Shown: positions 1-8,941 of the stretch, one piece after another | Numbering within the stretch: the first letter of the stretch is position 1 | Layout of the letters: each line of letters opens with the position of its first letter | Origin: Nocardioides marmoriginsengisoli | Lineage (GTDB): Bacteria; Actinomycetota; Actinomycetes; Propionibacteriales; Nocardioidaceae | DNA: 64,000 bases | Assembly: GCF_003725695.1 (NCBI RefSeq) | Contig: NZ_RJSE01000006.1 | Span: 75,001-139,000 of the forward strand | Reading direction: 5' to 3' | The notes under the pieces: model-generated | Told to the model about the DNA's origin: nothing | What the model saw: only the letters and a program-made list of their open reading frames with translations | Databases searched by the model: none | Made by a program: the position numbers and the translations under genes

Positions 1-836
1 GCGGACATCGGGTCGCGCACTCCCCCGTCGACGTACACCTCGACGGCGCCGCCGAGCGCCTCCACCACGCCCGGCAGGCACCCCGCCGTACTGGCCGCAC
101 GTGCCAGCTGGCGGCCGCCGTGGTTCGAGACCCAGACCGCGGCGGCACCCGCATCGGCGGCCCGAAGCGCGTCCTCGGGGTGCAGCACTCCCTTCACCAC
201 GACCGGCAGGCCGGTCAGCTCCCGCAACCACGCGATGTCGCGCACCCCCAGGTCCCGTGCCTTCGGTGCGTCCGCGGCGTCACCGAGGTTGACGCGCAGC
301 CACTCCGGAGGAACCTGGGTCAGCGCGCTCGGGCCGTCGCCGTCGCGCTTGGCCGCGACCACCGGGGTGTCCACGGTGAGCACGATCGCGCCCGCTCCGG
401 ACGCGACGGCAGCCTCGAGCATCGGGACGGCGAGCAGGCGCTCCTCGGGCAGGTAGGCCTGCAGCCACCAGCGCACTCCCGTCGCGGCGACCTCGGCGAA
501 CGGTGTCGAGGCGTTGCTGGAGAGCACCATCGGCACGCCGGAGCCGGCGCAGGCCCGGGCCATCGCCGCCTCGCCGGCCGGGTCGGCGGCGCGTTGCAAG
601 GTGGTCGGAGCGACGCCGATCGGAAGCGATGCCGGCGTCCCCAGGAACGAGCCCGTCAGATCCACGTCCCGCACGTCGTTGAGGACCCGGGGAACCAGTC
701 GGTACCGGTCCCACGCCGCCGCGGCATCCGTGGACGCGACCGAGTCGCCCGATCCCTGCCGGAAGTACTCGAAGAAGACCGCAGGCAGCACCTTGCTCGC
801 CTCGTCCTCGAGTGCGGCGAGCCAGCTGCTGGGCAT
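1..836 (-). CDS. FMN-dependent alpha-hydroxy-acid oxidase (C-terminus off window)
   Basis: This is the first 278 residues of a lactate/glycolate oxidase family protein, which oxidises a 2-hydroxy acid to the 2-oxo acid through FMN. I translated the minus strand from the ATG at 836; the frame stays open to the window edge. Seen: an N-terminal stretch ending FFEYFRQGSGD, the lysine in VVVKGVLHPED, the active-site histidine and arginine in SNHGGRQL, and the phosphate-binding VDGGVRDP. Family members are usually about 350-390 residues, so about a quarter is missing. The ATG lies 3 nt after the tyrS stop, so the two are probably co-transcribed. Substrate cannot be told from the sequence. Confidence 0.85.
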   Translation of the reverse strand, partial: MPSSWLAALEDEASKVLPAVFFEYFRQGSGDSVASTDAAAAWDRYRLVPRVLNDVRDVDLTGSFLGTPASLPIGVAPTTLQRAADPAGEAAMARACAGSGVPMVLSSNASTPFAEVAATGVRWWLQAYLPEERLLAVPMLEAAVASGAGAIVLTVDTPVVAAKRDGDGPSALTQVPPEWLRVNLGDAADAPKARDLGVRDIAWLRELTGLPVVVKGVLHPEDALRAADAGAAAVWVSNHGGRQLARAASTAGCLPGVVEALGGAVEVYVDGGVRDPMS

Positions 837-839
837 CGG

Positions 840-2102
840 TCAGCCGATCTCCACGCCGGCGAAGTTCCGCTTGCCGCGGCGCAGCACCAGCCAGCTGCCG
901 GCGACCAGGTGCGAGGCGTCCGGCACCAGGTCGACGTCGGTGATCCGCTCGTTGTTGAGGTAGGCGCCGCCCTCGGCAATCGTTCGGCGCGCGTCGCCCT
1001 TGCTCTTGACGAGCCCGGTCTCCACCAGCAGGTCGACGTACGACGTCCCGGGAGCCGCCTGGATGGTGCCGGCTTCGCGCAGCGCCGCCGCCAGGGTGGC
1101 CGCGTTCAGCCCGGCGAGGTCGCCGGTACCGAAGAGCGCCGCCGCTGCCGCCTTGGCGTGCTCGGTCTCCGCCTCGCCGTGCACCAGCGTCGTGACCGCG
1201 TCGGCCAGTGCCTTCTGGCCGGCCCGGCGGAACGGTTCGGCGGCGGTCACCGCCTCGAGCTCCTCGATCTCCGCGCGCGAGAAGAACGTGAACACCCGCA
1301 GCAGCTCGCCGACCTTGGCGTCCTCGACGTTCAGCCAGAACTGGTGGAAGGCGTACGGCGACATCATCTCCGGGTCGAGCCACAGCGCACCGCCCTCGGT
1401 CTTGCCGTACTTGGTGCCGTCGGACTTCGTGATCAGCGGCGTCGCGAAGGCGTGCGCCTTGCCGGCCTCGGCCCGCCGGATCAGCTCGGCGCCGCCGGTC
1501 AGGTTGCCCCACTGGTCGGAGCCGCCGAACTGGAGCGTGACTCCGTATTGGCGGTAGAGCTCGAGGAAGTCCATCGACTGCAGCAGGATGTAGCTGAACT
1601 CCGTGTAGGAGATCCCCGCCTCGAGCCGGCTCTTCACCACGTCGCGGGCGAGCATCCGGTTCACCGGGAAGTGCTTGCCGACGTCGCGGAGGAAGTCGAT
1701 GGTCGAGAGCGATGCCGTCCAGTCGTAGTTGTTGACCATGGTGGCGCCGTTCGCGCCCTCGAAGTCGAGGTACGGCTCGATCTGCCCGCGGACCCGCCCG
1801 ACCCACTCCTTGACGGTGTCCAGCGAGTTCAGGGTGCGCTCCCCCGAGTCCCGCGGATCGCCGATCATCCCGGTGGCGCCGCCGACCAGCGCGAACGGCG
1901 TGTGCCCGGCCTGCTGCAGCCGACGTGCCGTCAGGATCTGCACCAGGTTGCCCATGTGCAGGCTGGGCGCGGTCGGGTCGAAGCCCACATAGAACCGCAC
2001 GCTTCCCTGCGTCAGCGCGTCGCGCAGAGCCTCACGATCGGTGGAGTGGGCGATCAGGCCGCGCCACTCCAGATCGTCGAGCAGGGTCGGGTCGACGGTC
2101 AC
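840..2102 (-). CDS. tyrS: Tyrosyl-tRNA synthetase
   Basis: Class I aminoacyl-tRNA synthetase charging tRNA-Tyr, 420 residues, the usual size. The HIGH-type motif is LHMGN (residues 48-52), the KMSKS-type motif is KYGKT (231-235), and QFGGSDQWGN near 191-200 is the tyrosine-site signature. The C-terminus carries an S4-like RNA-binding domain (GLVKSKGDARRTI and following). The start is GTG, preceded by GAGAGG six bases upstream. The gene is 3 nt ahead of the hydroxyacid oxidase and is separated from the upstream dehydrogenase by a hairpin at 2122-2154. No T-box leader is visible in the short upstream gap. Confidence 0.97.
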   Translation of the reverse strand: MTVDPTLLDDLEWRGLIAHSTDREALRDALTQGSVRFYVGFDPTAPSLHMGNLVQILTARRLQQAGHTPFALVGGATGMIGDPRDSGERTLNSLDTVKEWVGRVRGQIEPYLDFEGANGATMVNNYDWTASLSTIDFLRDVGKHFPVNRMLARDVVKSRLEAGISYTEFSYILLQSMDFLELYRQYGVTLQFGGSDQWGNLTGGAELIRRAEAGKAHAFATPLITKSDGTKYGKTEGGALWLDPEMMSPYAFHQFWLNVEDAKVGELLRVFTFFSRAEIEELEAVTAAEPFRRAGQKALADAVTTLVHGEAETEHAKAAAAALFGTGDLAGLNAATLAAALREAGTIQAAPGTSYVDLLVETGLVKSKGDARRTIAEGGAYLNNERITDVDLVPDASHLVAGSWLVLRRGKRNFAGVEIG

Positions 2103-2121
2103 GATGAACCTCTCAGGAGAA

Positions 2122-2154
2122 CCGGATGAGCAGGGCTAAGCCTGCCGCATCCGG
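2122..2154 (-). terminator. Hairpin between the gabD2-like gene and tyrS
   Basis: CCGGATG and CATCCGG close an outer 7-bp stem; inside it GCAGG pairs with CCTGC around a six-base loop. It lies 21 nt past the dehydrogenase stop. There is no U-tract, as is common in actinobacterial terminators, so it could also be an attenuating or mRNA-stabilising element ahead of tyrS. Confidence 0.5.
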
Positions 2155-2175
2155 CCCATCAGGGGCGAACCGGGC

Positions 2176-3729
2176 TCAGCGGATGCCGAGCTTCCGCATG
2201 AACCGCAGGCCCTTCACCGTCTTGTCGACGTTCTTGTCCCAGTCGGTGTCCGGCGGGTTGCTCAGGACCTGCTTCTTCAGCACGGCGACGTTCTGGACGT
2301 CTGTGTACTTGAGCATCCCGGCATCGCCGTGACGGCTGCCGACGCCCGAGGTCTTGAAGCCGCCCGAGGTGCTCTTCTTGCTGGCGTACGACGCGGCGAG
2401 CCCGTCGTTGATGTTGATGTTGCCGGCCTCGATCCGACGGCCCACCGCCTCGGCAGCCTTGAGGTCCGAGCCCCAGACGCTGGCGTTCAGGCCGTAGTCG
2501 GTGTCGTTGGCCAGGGCGACGGCCTCGTCGACGGTCTTGTAGGTGTAGATCGAGGTGACGGGACCGAAGGTCTCCATCTTGGCCAGGATCATGTCGTCGG
2601 TGATGTCGGTCAGCACCGTCGGCTCGAAGAACGCCGGCCCGAGGTCGGGGCGGGCTTTGCCCCCGGTGAGCACGGTGGCGCCCTTCGCGACGGCGTCCTC
2701 GACGTGCGACTCGACCCGCTCGCGCTGCGGCACCGAGACCAGCGAACCCATGTCCGGGGCGAAGTCGTACGACGCCCCGACACCGATCGCCTGGGCCGCC
2801 TGGACGAACCGCTGGGTGAACTCGTCCTTGCGCTTCTCGGAGACGTAGATCCGCTCGATGTGCATGCACGCCTGGCCGGTGTTGAGGAACGCGCCCATGA
2901 TCGTGCCGGGGATGACCTCGTCCAGGTTCGCGTCGTCGAGGACGATCAGCGGGTTCTTGCCGCCGAGCTCCAGCGTGCACGCCGTCAGGTTCTGGCCCGC
3001 CTGCGCGCCGATCGTCCGACCGGTCGCGGTGGAGCCGGTGAACATCACGTAGTCGGCGTTGTCCACGATGGTCGGTCCGATGTCCGGGCCCTCGCCGCAG
3101 ACGATCTGGAGCAGGCCGGCGGGCATCCCGGCTTCGTAGAGCAGGCCGACGCCGAAGGCCACGTTCAGGGTGGACTTGTTGTCCGGCTTGAGCACGATGC
3201 CGTTGCCCGCGATCAGGGCCGGCATCGCGTCGGAGAGGCTGGTGGCGAACGGGAAGTTCCACGGCGAGATCAGGCCGACAACGCCCTTGGGCAGGCGGAC
3301 CTCGGTCGAGGTGGAGACGATCGGGACGACTCCCCCGTGCTTCTTCTCCTTGAGGATCCGCGGCGCCGCCTTGATGTAGTGGCTGGTCACCATCAGGACG
3401 TCGCAGGTCTCCTCGAACGCCATCCGGCGGGCCTTGCCGGTCTCGACCTGCATCAGGTCGGCGATGTTCAGGCCGTTCTGGAGCAGCAGCTCGTGGAAGC
3501 GCTTCATCACGTCGATGCGGCGCTTCAGCGGCCAGGAGGCCCAGACCGCCTGGGCCTTGCGCGCCTCGGCGTACGCCGTCTCGACGTCCTCGGGGCTCGA
3601 CTGCGGCAGGTCGACGACCTTGTCACCGGTGTAGACCTCGGTGAGCGGGTACGTGCGACCGCTGGTGGAGACCACCATGTCGGTGAGCTTCTTGAGCAGT
3701 TCGGGCGTGATGGAGGACGGCAGACTCAT
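2176..3729 (-). CDS. gabD2: Succinate-semialdehyde dehydrogenase (GabD2-type)
   Basis: Aldehyde dehydrogenase superfamily protein, 517 residues from the ATG at 3729. A TTG two codons earlier (3735) is possible but less likely. Seen: the NAD(P)-binding PWNFP segment (156-160), the general base in TLELGGKNP (Glu 254) and the nucleophile in NTGQACMH (Cys 288). The N-terminus and overall layout resemble mycobacterial GabD2, which oxidises succinic semialdehyde to succinate. Assignment to this substrate rests on recognised similarity, so another semialdehyde is possible. It stands alone between the Mpg gene and tyrS. Confidence 0.85.
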   Translation of the reverse strand: MSLPSSITPELLKKLTDMVVSTSGRTYPLTEVYTGDKVVDLPQSSPEDVETAYAEARKAQAVWASWPLKRRIDVMKRFHELLLQNGLNIADLMQVETGKARRMAFEETCDVLMVTSHYIKAAPRILKEKKHGGVVPIVSTSTEVRLPKGVVGLISPWNFPFATSLSDAMPALIAGNGIVLKPDNKSTLNVAFGVGLLYEAGMPAGLLQIVCGEGPDIGPTIVDNADYVMFTGSTATGRTIGAQAGQNLTACTLELGGKNPLIVLDDANLDEVIPGTIMGAFLNTGQACMHIERIYVSEKRKDEFTQRFVQAAQAIGVGASYDFAPDMGSLVSVPQRERVESHVEDAVAKGATVLTGGKARPDLGPAFFEPTVLTDITDDMILAKMETFGPVTSIYTYKTVDEAVALANDTDYGLNASVWGSDLKAAEAVGRRIEAGNININDGLAASYASKKSTSGGFKTSGVGSRHGDAGMLKYTDVQNVAVLKKQVLSNPPDTDWDKNVDKTVKGLRFMRKLGIR

Positions 3730-3748
3730 GGGCAAACTGTAACGCGTT

Positions 3749-4360
3749 CTAGTTGCTGCGTCGATGGTCCCGAGCCGGTTTCGCCGGGACGTACCGACTC
3801 ACCGTCGGATCGCCCTCGATCCAGAACCGCCACGGATTCTCCGCCGCCAGCCGGAGCCCGACCCGGGGTCCGGTCGCGATCCTGGCCGGCTCGACCGGCT
3901 CGCCGAGGGTCAGCGTCACCGGACCGGCGACCAGGTCGGCACCGGACTGCTCCCGGTCCAGGCCGAGCGCCCGGCAGAGCTTCGCCGGGCCGCGCGCCGT
4001 GCTCGGCTCAGCGCCGGCGATCTCACCGGCTCGCAGCAGCACCGCCGACGCGGTGCCCTCCGGGCCGCAGACCACGTTGGCGCAGTGGTGCATGCCGTAG
4101 ACGAAGTAGACGTACAGGAAGCCCGGCGGCCCGAACATCACCCGGTTGCGCGGCGTCGGGCCGCGGAAGGCGTGCGAGCCCGGATCGTTCGGGCCGTCGT
4201 ACGCCTCGACCTCGGTGATCCGGACGGCGACGTCGCCGTGGCGCAGCGTGGCGCCGAGCAGCCGCGGCGCCACCTCGAGGACCGGGCCGGCGAGGGCGTC
4301 GGCGAGCAGCATGCGCCGATTCTGGTCGATGTCGGTGTCCGGTGCCAGGGTGGTCCCCAT
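3749..4360 (-). CDS. 3-methyladenine DNA glycosylase (AAG/Mpg family)
   Basis: Base-excision repair enzyme removing alkylated purines. The protein shows the AAG landmarks: LLGATLRHG, the catalytic-region ITEVEAY, the DNA-contacting FRGPTPRN, the [18 protein letters not shown] block and [12 protein letters not shown]. From the ATG at 4360 it is 203 residues, with GGAGGG eight bases upstream. An alternative ATG at 4312 gives 187 residues. The 4360 start shares the tetranucleotide CATG with the start of the divergent MmcQ/YjbR gene, so each gene's leader lies inside the other's coding region. Confidence 0.92.
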   Translation of the reverse strand: MGTTLAPDTDIDQNRRMLLADALAGPVLEVAPRLLGATLRHGDVAVRITEVEAYDGPNDPGSHAFRGPTPRNRVMFGPPGFLYVYFVYGMHHCANVVCGPEGTASAVLLRAGEIAGAEPSTARGPAKLCRALGLDREQSGADLVAGPVTLTLGEPVEPARIATGPRVGLRLAAENPWRFWIEGDPTVSRYVPAKPARDHRRSN

Positions 4361-4727
4361 GCCCGTGACCCTCCAGGATGTCCGCGACATCGCGTTGTCG
4401 CTGCCCCGCGCCTACGAGGCGCAGGTCCGGGAGGCCACCAAGTTCCGGGTCAAGCAGATCGTGTTCGCGGCCGTCTCCCCCGACGAGACCCGACTCGGGT
4501 TCGGGTTCCCGCGCGAGGAGCGCGAGGGTCTGGTCGCCGGCGAGCCGGAGAAGTTCATGCTTCCGCGTCCCTCGGACATGCGTTACCAATGGGTCGCCGC
4601 GCGGATGGAGGCCCTGGAGGTCGACGAGCTCCGCGAGTTGATCATCGACGCCTGGACGATGTGCGTGCCGAAGTCGGTGGCGGCGGCGTACCTGGAGTCG
4701 CTCGGCCTCCCGGAGCCGGGCGCCTAG
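4359..4727 (+). CDS. MmcQ/YjbR family protein
   Basis: A 122-residue protein with the CyaY-like MmcQ/YjbR fold: an opening [13 protein letters not shown], then [16 protein letters not shown] and a helical tail ending in [14 protein letters not shown]. The family is described as having a DNA-binding-like fold, but the function is unsettled. The gene is wedged in with no spacer: its ATG overlaps the divergent Mpg ATG at CATG (4358-4361), and its TAG overlaps the convergent era TAG at CTAG (4724-4727). The upstream AGGGTGG is a weak ribosome binding site. Confidence 0.9.
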   Translation: MPVTLQDVRDIALSLPRAYEAQVREATKFRVKQIVFAAVSPDETRLGFGFPREEREGLVAGEPEKFMLPRPSDMRYQWVAARMEALEVDELRELIIDAWTMCVPKSVAAAYLESLGLPEPGA

Positions 4728-5647
4728 AAGCCGAGCTTGCGGAGCTGCCGCGGGTCGCGCTGCCAGTCCTTGGCGATCTTCACCCGCAGGTCGAGGTAGA
4801 CAGGGGTGCCCAGGATCGCCTCGATCTGCTTGCGGGCCGCCATCCCGACCTCCTTCAGCCGGGCGCCCTTGTGGCCGATGATGATGCCCTTCTGGCTGTC
4901 CCGCTCCACGAACAGGTTCGCGTAGATGTAGAGCAGCGGCTTGTCGGCCGGACGGTCCTCCTTGAGGCCCATTTCCTCGACCACGACCGCGATCGAGTGC
5001 GGCAGCTCGTCGCGGACGCCCTCGAGCGAGGCCTCCCGGATCAGCTCGGCGACGATCGCCTCCTCGGGTGCGTCGGAGAGCTCGCCGTCGGGGTAGAGCT
5101 GCGGGCCCTCCGGGAGCTGGTCGACGAAGAGGTCGGCCAGCAGCTGCACCTGGTCGCCGGAGTGCGCCGAGACCGGCACGATCTGCGCCCACTCGGTCCC
5201 GGTCTCGCGGCCGAGCTCGGCGATCGCCAGCAGGTGCTCGCCGAGCTGCTCGGAGGTCACCAGGTCGGTCTTGGTGGCGATCGCGAACTTGACCGACTTC
5301 CGCACCTTCGCGAGCTCGTTGACGATGAACCGGTCACCGGGTCCGGGCTTCTCGTTCGCCGGGAAGCAGACCGCGACCACGTCGACCTCGGCCCAGGTGG
5401 TCTTCACCAGGTCGTTGAGCCGCTCCCCCAGCAGGGTCCGCGGCTTGTGCAGACCCGGGGTGTCGACGAGGACGAGCTGGGCGTCGTCGCGGTGCACGAT
5501 CCCCCGGACGACGGTCCGGGTGGTCTGCGGCTTGGACGAGGTGATCACCACCTTGGACCCGACCAGCGCATTGGTCAGCGTCGACTTGCCCGCGTTCGGC
5601 CTGCCCACGAAGCAGGCGAAACCGCTCTTGTAGGTCTCGTCCGTCAT
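4724..5647 (-). CDS. era: GTPase Era
   Basis: Essential GTPase that binds 16S rRNA and assists 30S maturation, 307 residues. G1 is GRPNAGKS (16-23), G3 is DTPG, and the G4 position reads TKTD rather than NKxD. The C-terminal KH domain contains IIIGHKGARLKEVG. Its ATG overlaps the stop of the siderophore-interacting protein by one base (TGATG), so translation is probably coupled. In many actinobacteria era directly follows the ybeY-corC-cda block. Here five genes intervene. Confidence 0.97.
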   Translation of the reverse strand: MTDETYKSGFACFVGRPNAGKSTLTNALVGSKVVITSSKPQTTRTVVRGIVHRDDAQLVLVDTPGLHKPRTLLGERLNDLVKTTWAEVDVVAVCFPANEKPGPGDRFIVNELAKVRKSVKFAIATKTDLVTSEQLGEHLLAIAELGRETGTEWAQIVPVSAHSGDQVQLLADLFVDQLPEGPQLYPDGELSDAPEEAIVAELIREASLEGVRDELPHSIAVVVEEMGLKEDRPADKPLLYIYANLFVERDSQKGIIIGHKGARLKEVGMAARKQIEAILGTPVYLDLRVKIAKDWQRDPRQLRKLGF

Positions 5648-6414
5648 CAGCCGCCCCGTGCCTCGTCGTAGTCCTGCCAGATCTGGTCGTCGCTCTTGCC
5701 CGCTGCCTTGCCGGCCGCGTAGATCGGGCCCGGATCGACCGCCCGGCGCTGCCGTCCGCGGCTCACGCTCCAGTAGCCCATCACGTCGTACTCGGTGGAG
5801 GCCCGGCCGAGGTCCTGGCGGACGTGCCGGCGGATGTCGCGCATCTGCGCGGACTCGCCGGCCATCCAGAAGTAGCCGGGGCCCTCGGGCCAGTCGAGGC
5901 CGCGGACCAGGTCGGCGACGCCGCTCTGCTCCGGCCCCGGCGCGTCGACCCAGGTGATCGGCAGGTCGGTGTAGTCGGCCAGCGGGTGGTCCGGGGTTTC
6001 GACGTACGCGGTCACCGGCAGCGTGACGCTCTCGCCGATCCGCGCGATCGCGGGCAGCCCGGTGAGGTCACCGACCAGGACCACCCAGGCGGCGTCGGCC
6101 GGCAGCTCGAACGATCCCTTCGGCATCGAGATGCCGACGACGTCGCCGACGCACTCGGTCTGCGCCCACTGCGTCACCAGGCCCTCGTCGTGGACCACGA
6201 TGTCGAGGACCAGCTCGGAGCCGTCGTACGAGCGGACCGTGTAGTAGCGGGTCTGGAACTGGCCGGGCACGGTGAGGGCCACCCACTCGTCCGGGATGCC
6301 GGTGCTCACGAAGCCGTCCAGGCCCTCGATCGCCACCCGGATCAGGTGGTCGCCGAGGACCTCGCGGCGGGTCACCGTGCCGGAGAAGGAACGGGCTTCG
6401 GGGCGGGCATTCAC
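5647..6414 (-). CDS. Siderophore-interacting protein (ferric-siderophore reductase family)
   Basis: A 255-residue FAD-binding SIP-family protein, which in characterised members reduces ferric siderophores in the cytoplasm using NAD(P)H. The flavin-binding motif is RYYTVRSYDG, followed by the family's DIVVHDEGLVTQWA. The C-terminal SIP domain includes WMAGESAQMRDIRRHV and GYWSVSRGR. It is immediately upstream of era with a 1-nt stop/start overlap. No siderophore synthesis or uptake gene is in this window. The start ATG at 6414 gives MNARPEARSFSG, a normal N-terminus. Confidence 0.9.
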   Translation of the reverse strand: MNARPEARSFSGTVTRREVLGDHLIRVAIEGLDGFVSTGIPDEWVALTVPGQFQTRYYTVRSYDGSELVLDIVVHDEGLVTQWAQTECVGDVVGISMPKGSFELPADAAWVVLVGDLTGLPAIARIGESVTLPVTAYVETPDHPLADYTDLPITWVDAPGPEQSGVADLVRGLDWPEGPGYFWMAGESAQMRDIRRHVRQDLGRASTEYDVMGYWSVSRGRQRRAVDPGPIYAAGKAAGKSDDQIWQDYDEARGG

Positions 6415-6433
6415 GAGGTCAAGGTTATCGGGG

Positions 6434-7519
6434 TTAGCGGGCAGTCCTGACCGCCCGCCGGGTGACGACCTTCAGCAACCCCTTCCGGTCCGGGCGGAGG
6501 TGCGCGACGAAGAGCCGGCGCTGCGGGCACCCCAGCGCGGTCCCGCGGCACTCCGCCGTGTCCGGGTAGCCGACCGCCCCGGCCCGCCAGGCGTGGTACG
6601 CCACCCGGAGCCGGCCGGCGGTGTCGACGAACGGCATCGGGCCGCCGGGGCCGGCGCGGTACTTGTCGGTGGCGATCAGCGGCTTCTTCCGCGGCCGCTT
6701 GCACGGACCGTGCCCGGTCTTGCAGACCAGGTAGCTGATCGCGTAGCGGGTCGAGGCGTAGGAGTTGGCCGAGTAGAAGAGGTAGAAGCGGCCGGCGTAC
6801 CGGATCATCGCCGGGTTCTCGATGATGTTCCCCTCCCACGGCTGACGGATGCCGGTGAGGAAGTAGCGACGGCCGGCCAGCGCCGTACCGGCGGCGTTCA
6901 TCGGCGTCGTGAAGAGCCCGGCCGGGTGGTGGTCGAGCTTCCAGACGATCCACGGCCGACCGGTCGGCGCGACCCACACCTGCGGATCGATGGCGCCCTG
7001 GGCCGGGCAGATCAGCGGGCGGGTGCTGGTGTCGACGAACGGTCCGGTCGGTCGTGACGAGGTCGCCAGCGAGACGCACATCTTCTTGCCAGGAGCACCG
7101 GCGACCTGGGTGGAGTACGCGAGGACGAACCTGCCCGGGCCGAGCCGGGTCACCGTCGGCGCCCAGGTGGTGGCCCGGAACCTGCCGTCGCTGCGCTCCT
7201 TCCCGGCCGACCAGGTGGCCGTGCGCGGCAACGAGTCGCCGGCGGGCGTCGCCGTCGTGACCGGGGCGGCGCGCCAGGTCCGCAGGTCCTTCGAGATCAG
7301 CGTCGGCAGGTTGAGCCCGGAGCTGGTGGTGGCGTAGGCGTAGTACGTCGTCCCGATGCGGAGCACCGCCGGATCGGGGAAGTCGCCGGTGTACACCTCG
7401 CCCGGGACGATCGGGTCCTGCCCGATCGGCGCCGGCCGGGCACCCGAGCCCGCCGGTAGCAGACCGGCACCGAGGACGGCGACGAGCAGGGCGATGGGAA
7501 TCCGAGAACGCGCGCGCAT
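6434..7519 (-). CDS. Secreted glycoside hydrolase family 43-like protein
   Basis: Five-bladed beta-propeller glycosidase-like protein of 361 residues, counting from the ATG at 7519 (MRARSRIPIALL). An in-frame GTG at 7573 would only add a charged stretch before the signal peptide. A Sec signal peptide ends near GSGARPAP. GH43 landmarks are GDFPDPAVL (catalytic-base region), WAPTVTRLG, AIDPQVW and the acid-region NIIENPAMI. Characterised relatives act on arabinan or xylan. The exact substrate is unknown. It lies downstream of the tmsB-like gene, separated by the repeat array near 7591-7654. Confidence 0.8.
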   Translation of the reverse strand: MRARSRIPIALLVAVLGAGLLPAGSGARPAPIGQDPIVPGEVYTGDFPDPAVLRIGTTYYAYATTSSGLNLPTLISKDLRTWRAAPVTTATPAGDSLPRTATWSAGKERSDGRFRATTWAPTVTRLGPGRFVLAYSTQVAGAPGKKMCVSLATSSRPTGPFVDTSTRPLICPAQGAIDPQVWVAPTGRPWIVWKLDHHPAGLFTTPMNAAGTALAGRRYFLTGIRQPWEGNIIENPAMIRYAGRFYLFYSANSYASTRYAISYLVCKTGHGPCKRPRKKPLIATDKYRAGPGGPMPFVDTAGRLRVAYHAWRAGAVGYPDTAECRGTALGCPQRRLFVAHLRPDRKGLLKVVTRRAVRTAR

Positions 7520-7590
7520 CCGCCTATGGTGCGCCACAACGGCCAGGCGAACGGGCCGAACCTCCGCACTCACCCGACCAAAAGGGGCCC

Positions 7591-7654
7591 GTTCAACGGT
7601 TCAAAGGGCCCATTCAACGGACCGGAAGGGACTGTTCGACGGTTCAGGGGGTCC
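7591..7654. repeat. Intergenic 21-22-nt tandem repeat, three units
   Basis: Units begin at 7591, 7612 and 7634 and share TTC(A/G)ACGG. On the minus strand the core reads GTYGAAYGGGCCC. The last unit overlaps the stop of the gene at 7644. The same family occurs at 22990-23032 and 53195-53290. Confidence 0.7.
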
Positions 7655-8939
7655 AGGTGGGGCGGAGCGGGTAGCCGCTGGCGCCGTCGGGGGTGGTCTT
7701 GGTGGCGAGCACCTGGTGCAGCTGGATCTCGTTGGTCTCGAAGCCCATCCGCGAGCCGGCGATGTACAGGCCCCAGACGCGGGCCGTCTCCTCGCCGACC
7801 TCGGCCACGCACTCGTCCCAGTTCTCCACCAGGTACGCGTTCCAGCCGGCCAGGGTCTTGGCGTAGTGCATCCGGAGGTTCTCCTCGTGGTGCACCTCCA
7901 GCCCGGCGTCCTGGATCTCGGTGATCATCCGTCCCGAGCCGGTGAGCTCGCCGTCGGGGAAGACGTAGCGGTCGATGAACGCGCCGGTGGCCGTCTTCTT
8001 GTTGTCGGCCCGGGTGATCGAGTGGTTCAGCAGCCGGCCCTCGGGCTTGAGGCGGTCCCGCAGGAAGCCGAAGTACGCCGGGTAGTTGGCGACACCGATG
8101 TGCTCGGTCAGGCCGATCGAGGAGACCGCGTCGAAGTCGTTCTCGGTCACGTGCCGGTAGTCGAGGTGCCGGACCTCGGCCCGGTCGTCGATCCCGTCCT
8201 CCTTGATCTTCTGCTGCGCCCAGGAGGCCTGCTCGGCCGAGAGCGTCACGCCCAGCGCGGTCACGCCGTAGTGCTTCACCGCGTGCCGGACCATCCCGCC
8301 CCAACCGCAGCCGACGTCCAGCAGCCGCTGACCGGGCTTGAGGTCGAGCTTCTGGGCGACCAGGTCGTACTTGTGGAACTGGGCCTCCTCCAGGGTGCTG
8401 TCCTCGGCCGGGAAGCACGCGCAGGTGTAGGTCATCGACGGCCCGAGGACCAGCTCGTAGAAGCGGTTGGAGACGTCGTAGTGGTGGTGGATCACCTCGG
8501 CGTCACGCTCCGGGGAGTGCAGGAAGCCCTCCATCAGCCGGCGCCAGCGGGGGGCGTGCTCGGTGGCCGGGATCGGCGGCGGCTTCAGGTTCGCCACCCC
8601 GACGGTGCGGATCAGGGCCAGCGCCTCGGACGGCGACGGCGCCCGGAACTTGAGCCCGGTCTTGCTGCCCTTGATGTGCGACAGCGCCGCGAACGGGTCG
8701 CCCGGGTGGGCGCCGACCAGCTCCAGGTCGCCCATCACGTAGGCCCGCGCCAGACCGAGGTCGCCGGGGGCGGTCACCAGGTACGACATCCCGCGCTCGT
8801 TCTTCAGGTGCAGCCCGAACACCGAGTCCTCGGGACCGGCACTGCTGCCGTCGTACGCCGTGAAGCGGAACGGGATCTCGCCGATCAGCAGCGCGCTGAA
8901 CGCGTCGGCGATCGTGGTCGTCGGGGTCAGGATGCTCAT
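7644..8939 (-). CDS. SAM-dependent fatty-acyl methyltransferase (CFA synthase family, TmsB/BfaB-like)
   Basis: A 431-residue cyclopropane-fatty-acid-synthase family methyltransferase. The SAM-binding motif is LDVGCGWGGMV, and family blocks HHHYDVSNRFYELVLG, MTYTCACF and HIGVANYPAYF are present. It starts 2 nt after the stop of an FAD-dependent oxidoreductase. That pairing matches the actinobacterial TmsA-TmsB (BfaA-BfaB) system, in which the methyltransferase adds a methylene at C-10 of oleoyl phospholipids and the oxidoreductase reduces it to a 10-methyl group. The function here is inferred from this pairing. No third gene (tmsC) follows. Confidence 0.85.
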   Translation of the reverse strand: MSILTPTTTIADAFSALLIGEIPFRFTAYDGSSAGPEDSVFGLHLKNERGMSYLVTAPGDLGLARAYVMGDLELVGAHPGDPFAALSHIKGSKTGLKFRAPSPSEALALIRTVGVANLKPPPIPATEHAPRWRRLMEGFLHSPERDAEVIHHHYDVSNRFYELVLGPSMTYTCACFPAEDSTLEEAQFHKYDLVAQKLDLKPGQRLLDVGCGWGGMVRHAVKHYGVTALGVTLSAEQASWAQQKIKEDGIDDRAEVRHLDYRHVTENDFDAVSSIGLTEHIGVANYPAYFGFLRDRLKPEGRLLNHSITRADNKKTATGAFIDRYVFPDGELTGSGRMITEIQDAGLEVHHEENLRMHYAKTLAGWNAYLVENWDECVAEVGEETARVWGLYIAGSRMGFETNEIQLHQVLATKTTPDGASGYPLRPTWTP

Positions 8940-8941
8940 CG

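Noticed and set aside
120-2129. Plus-strand open frame of 669 codons opposite tyrS and the hydroxyacid oxidase
   Set aside because: It is a shadow frame. The minus strand carries intact synthetase and oxidase motifs.
2103-2175. T-box riboswitch ahead of tyrS
   Set aside because: The gap is only 73 bp and holds a simple hairpin. No T-box sequence or specifier loop is visible, and actinobacterial T-boxes are mostly at ileS.
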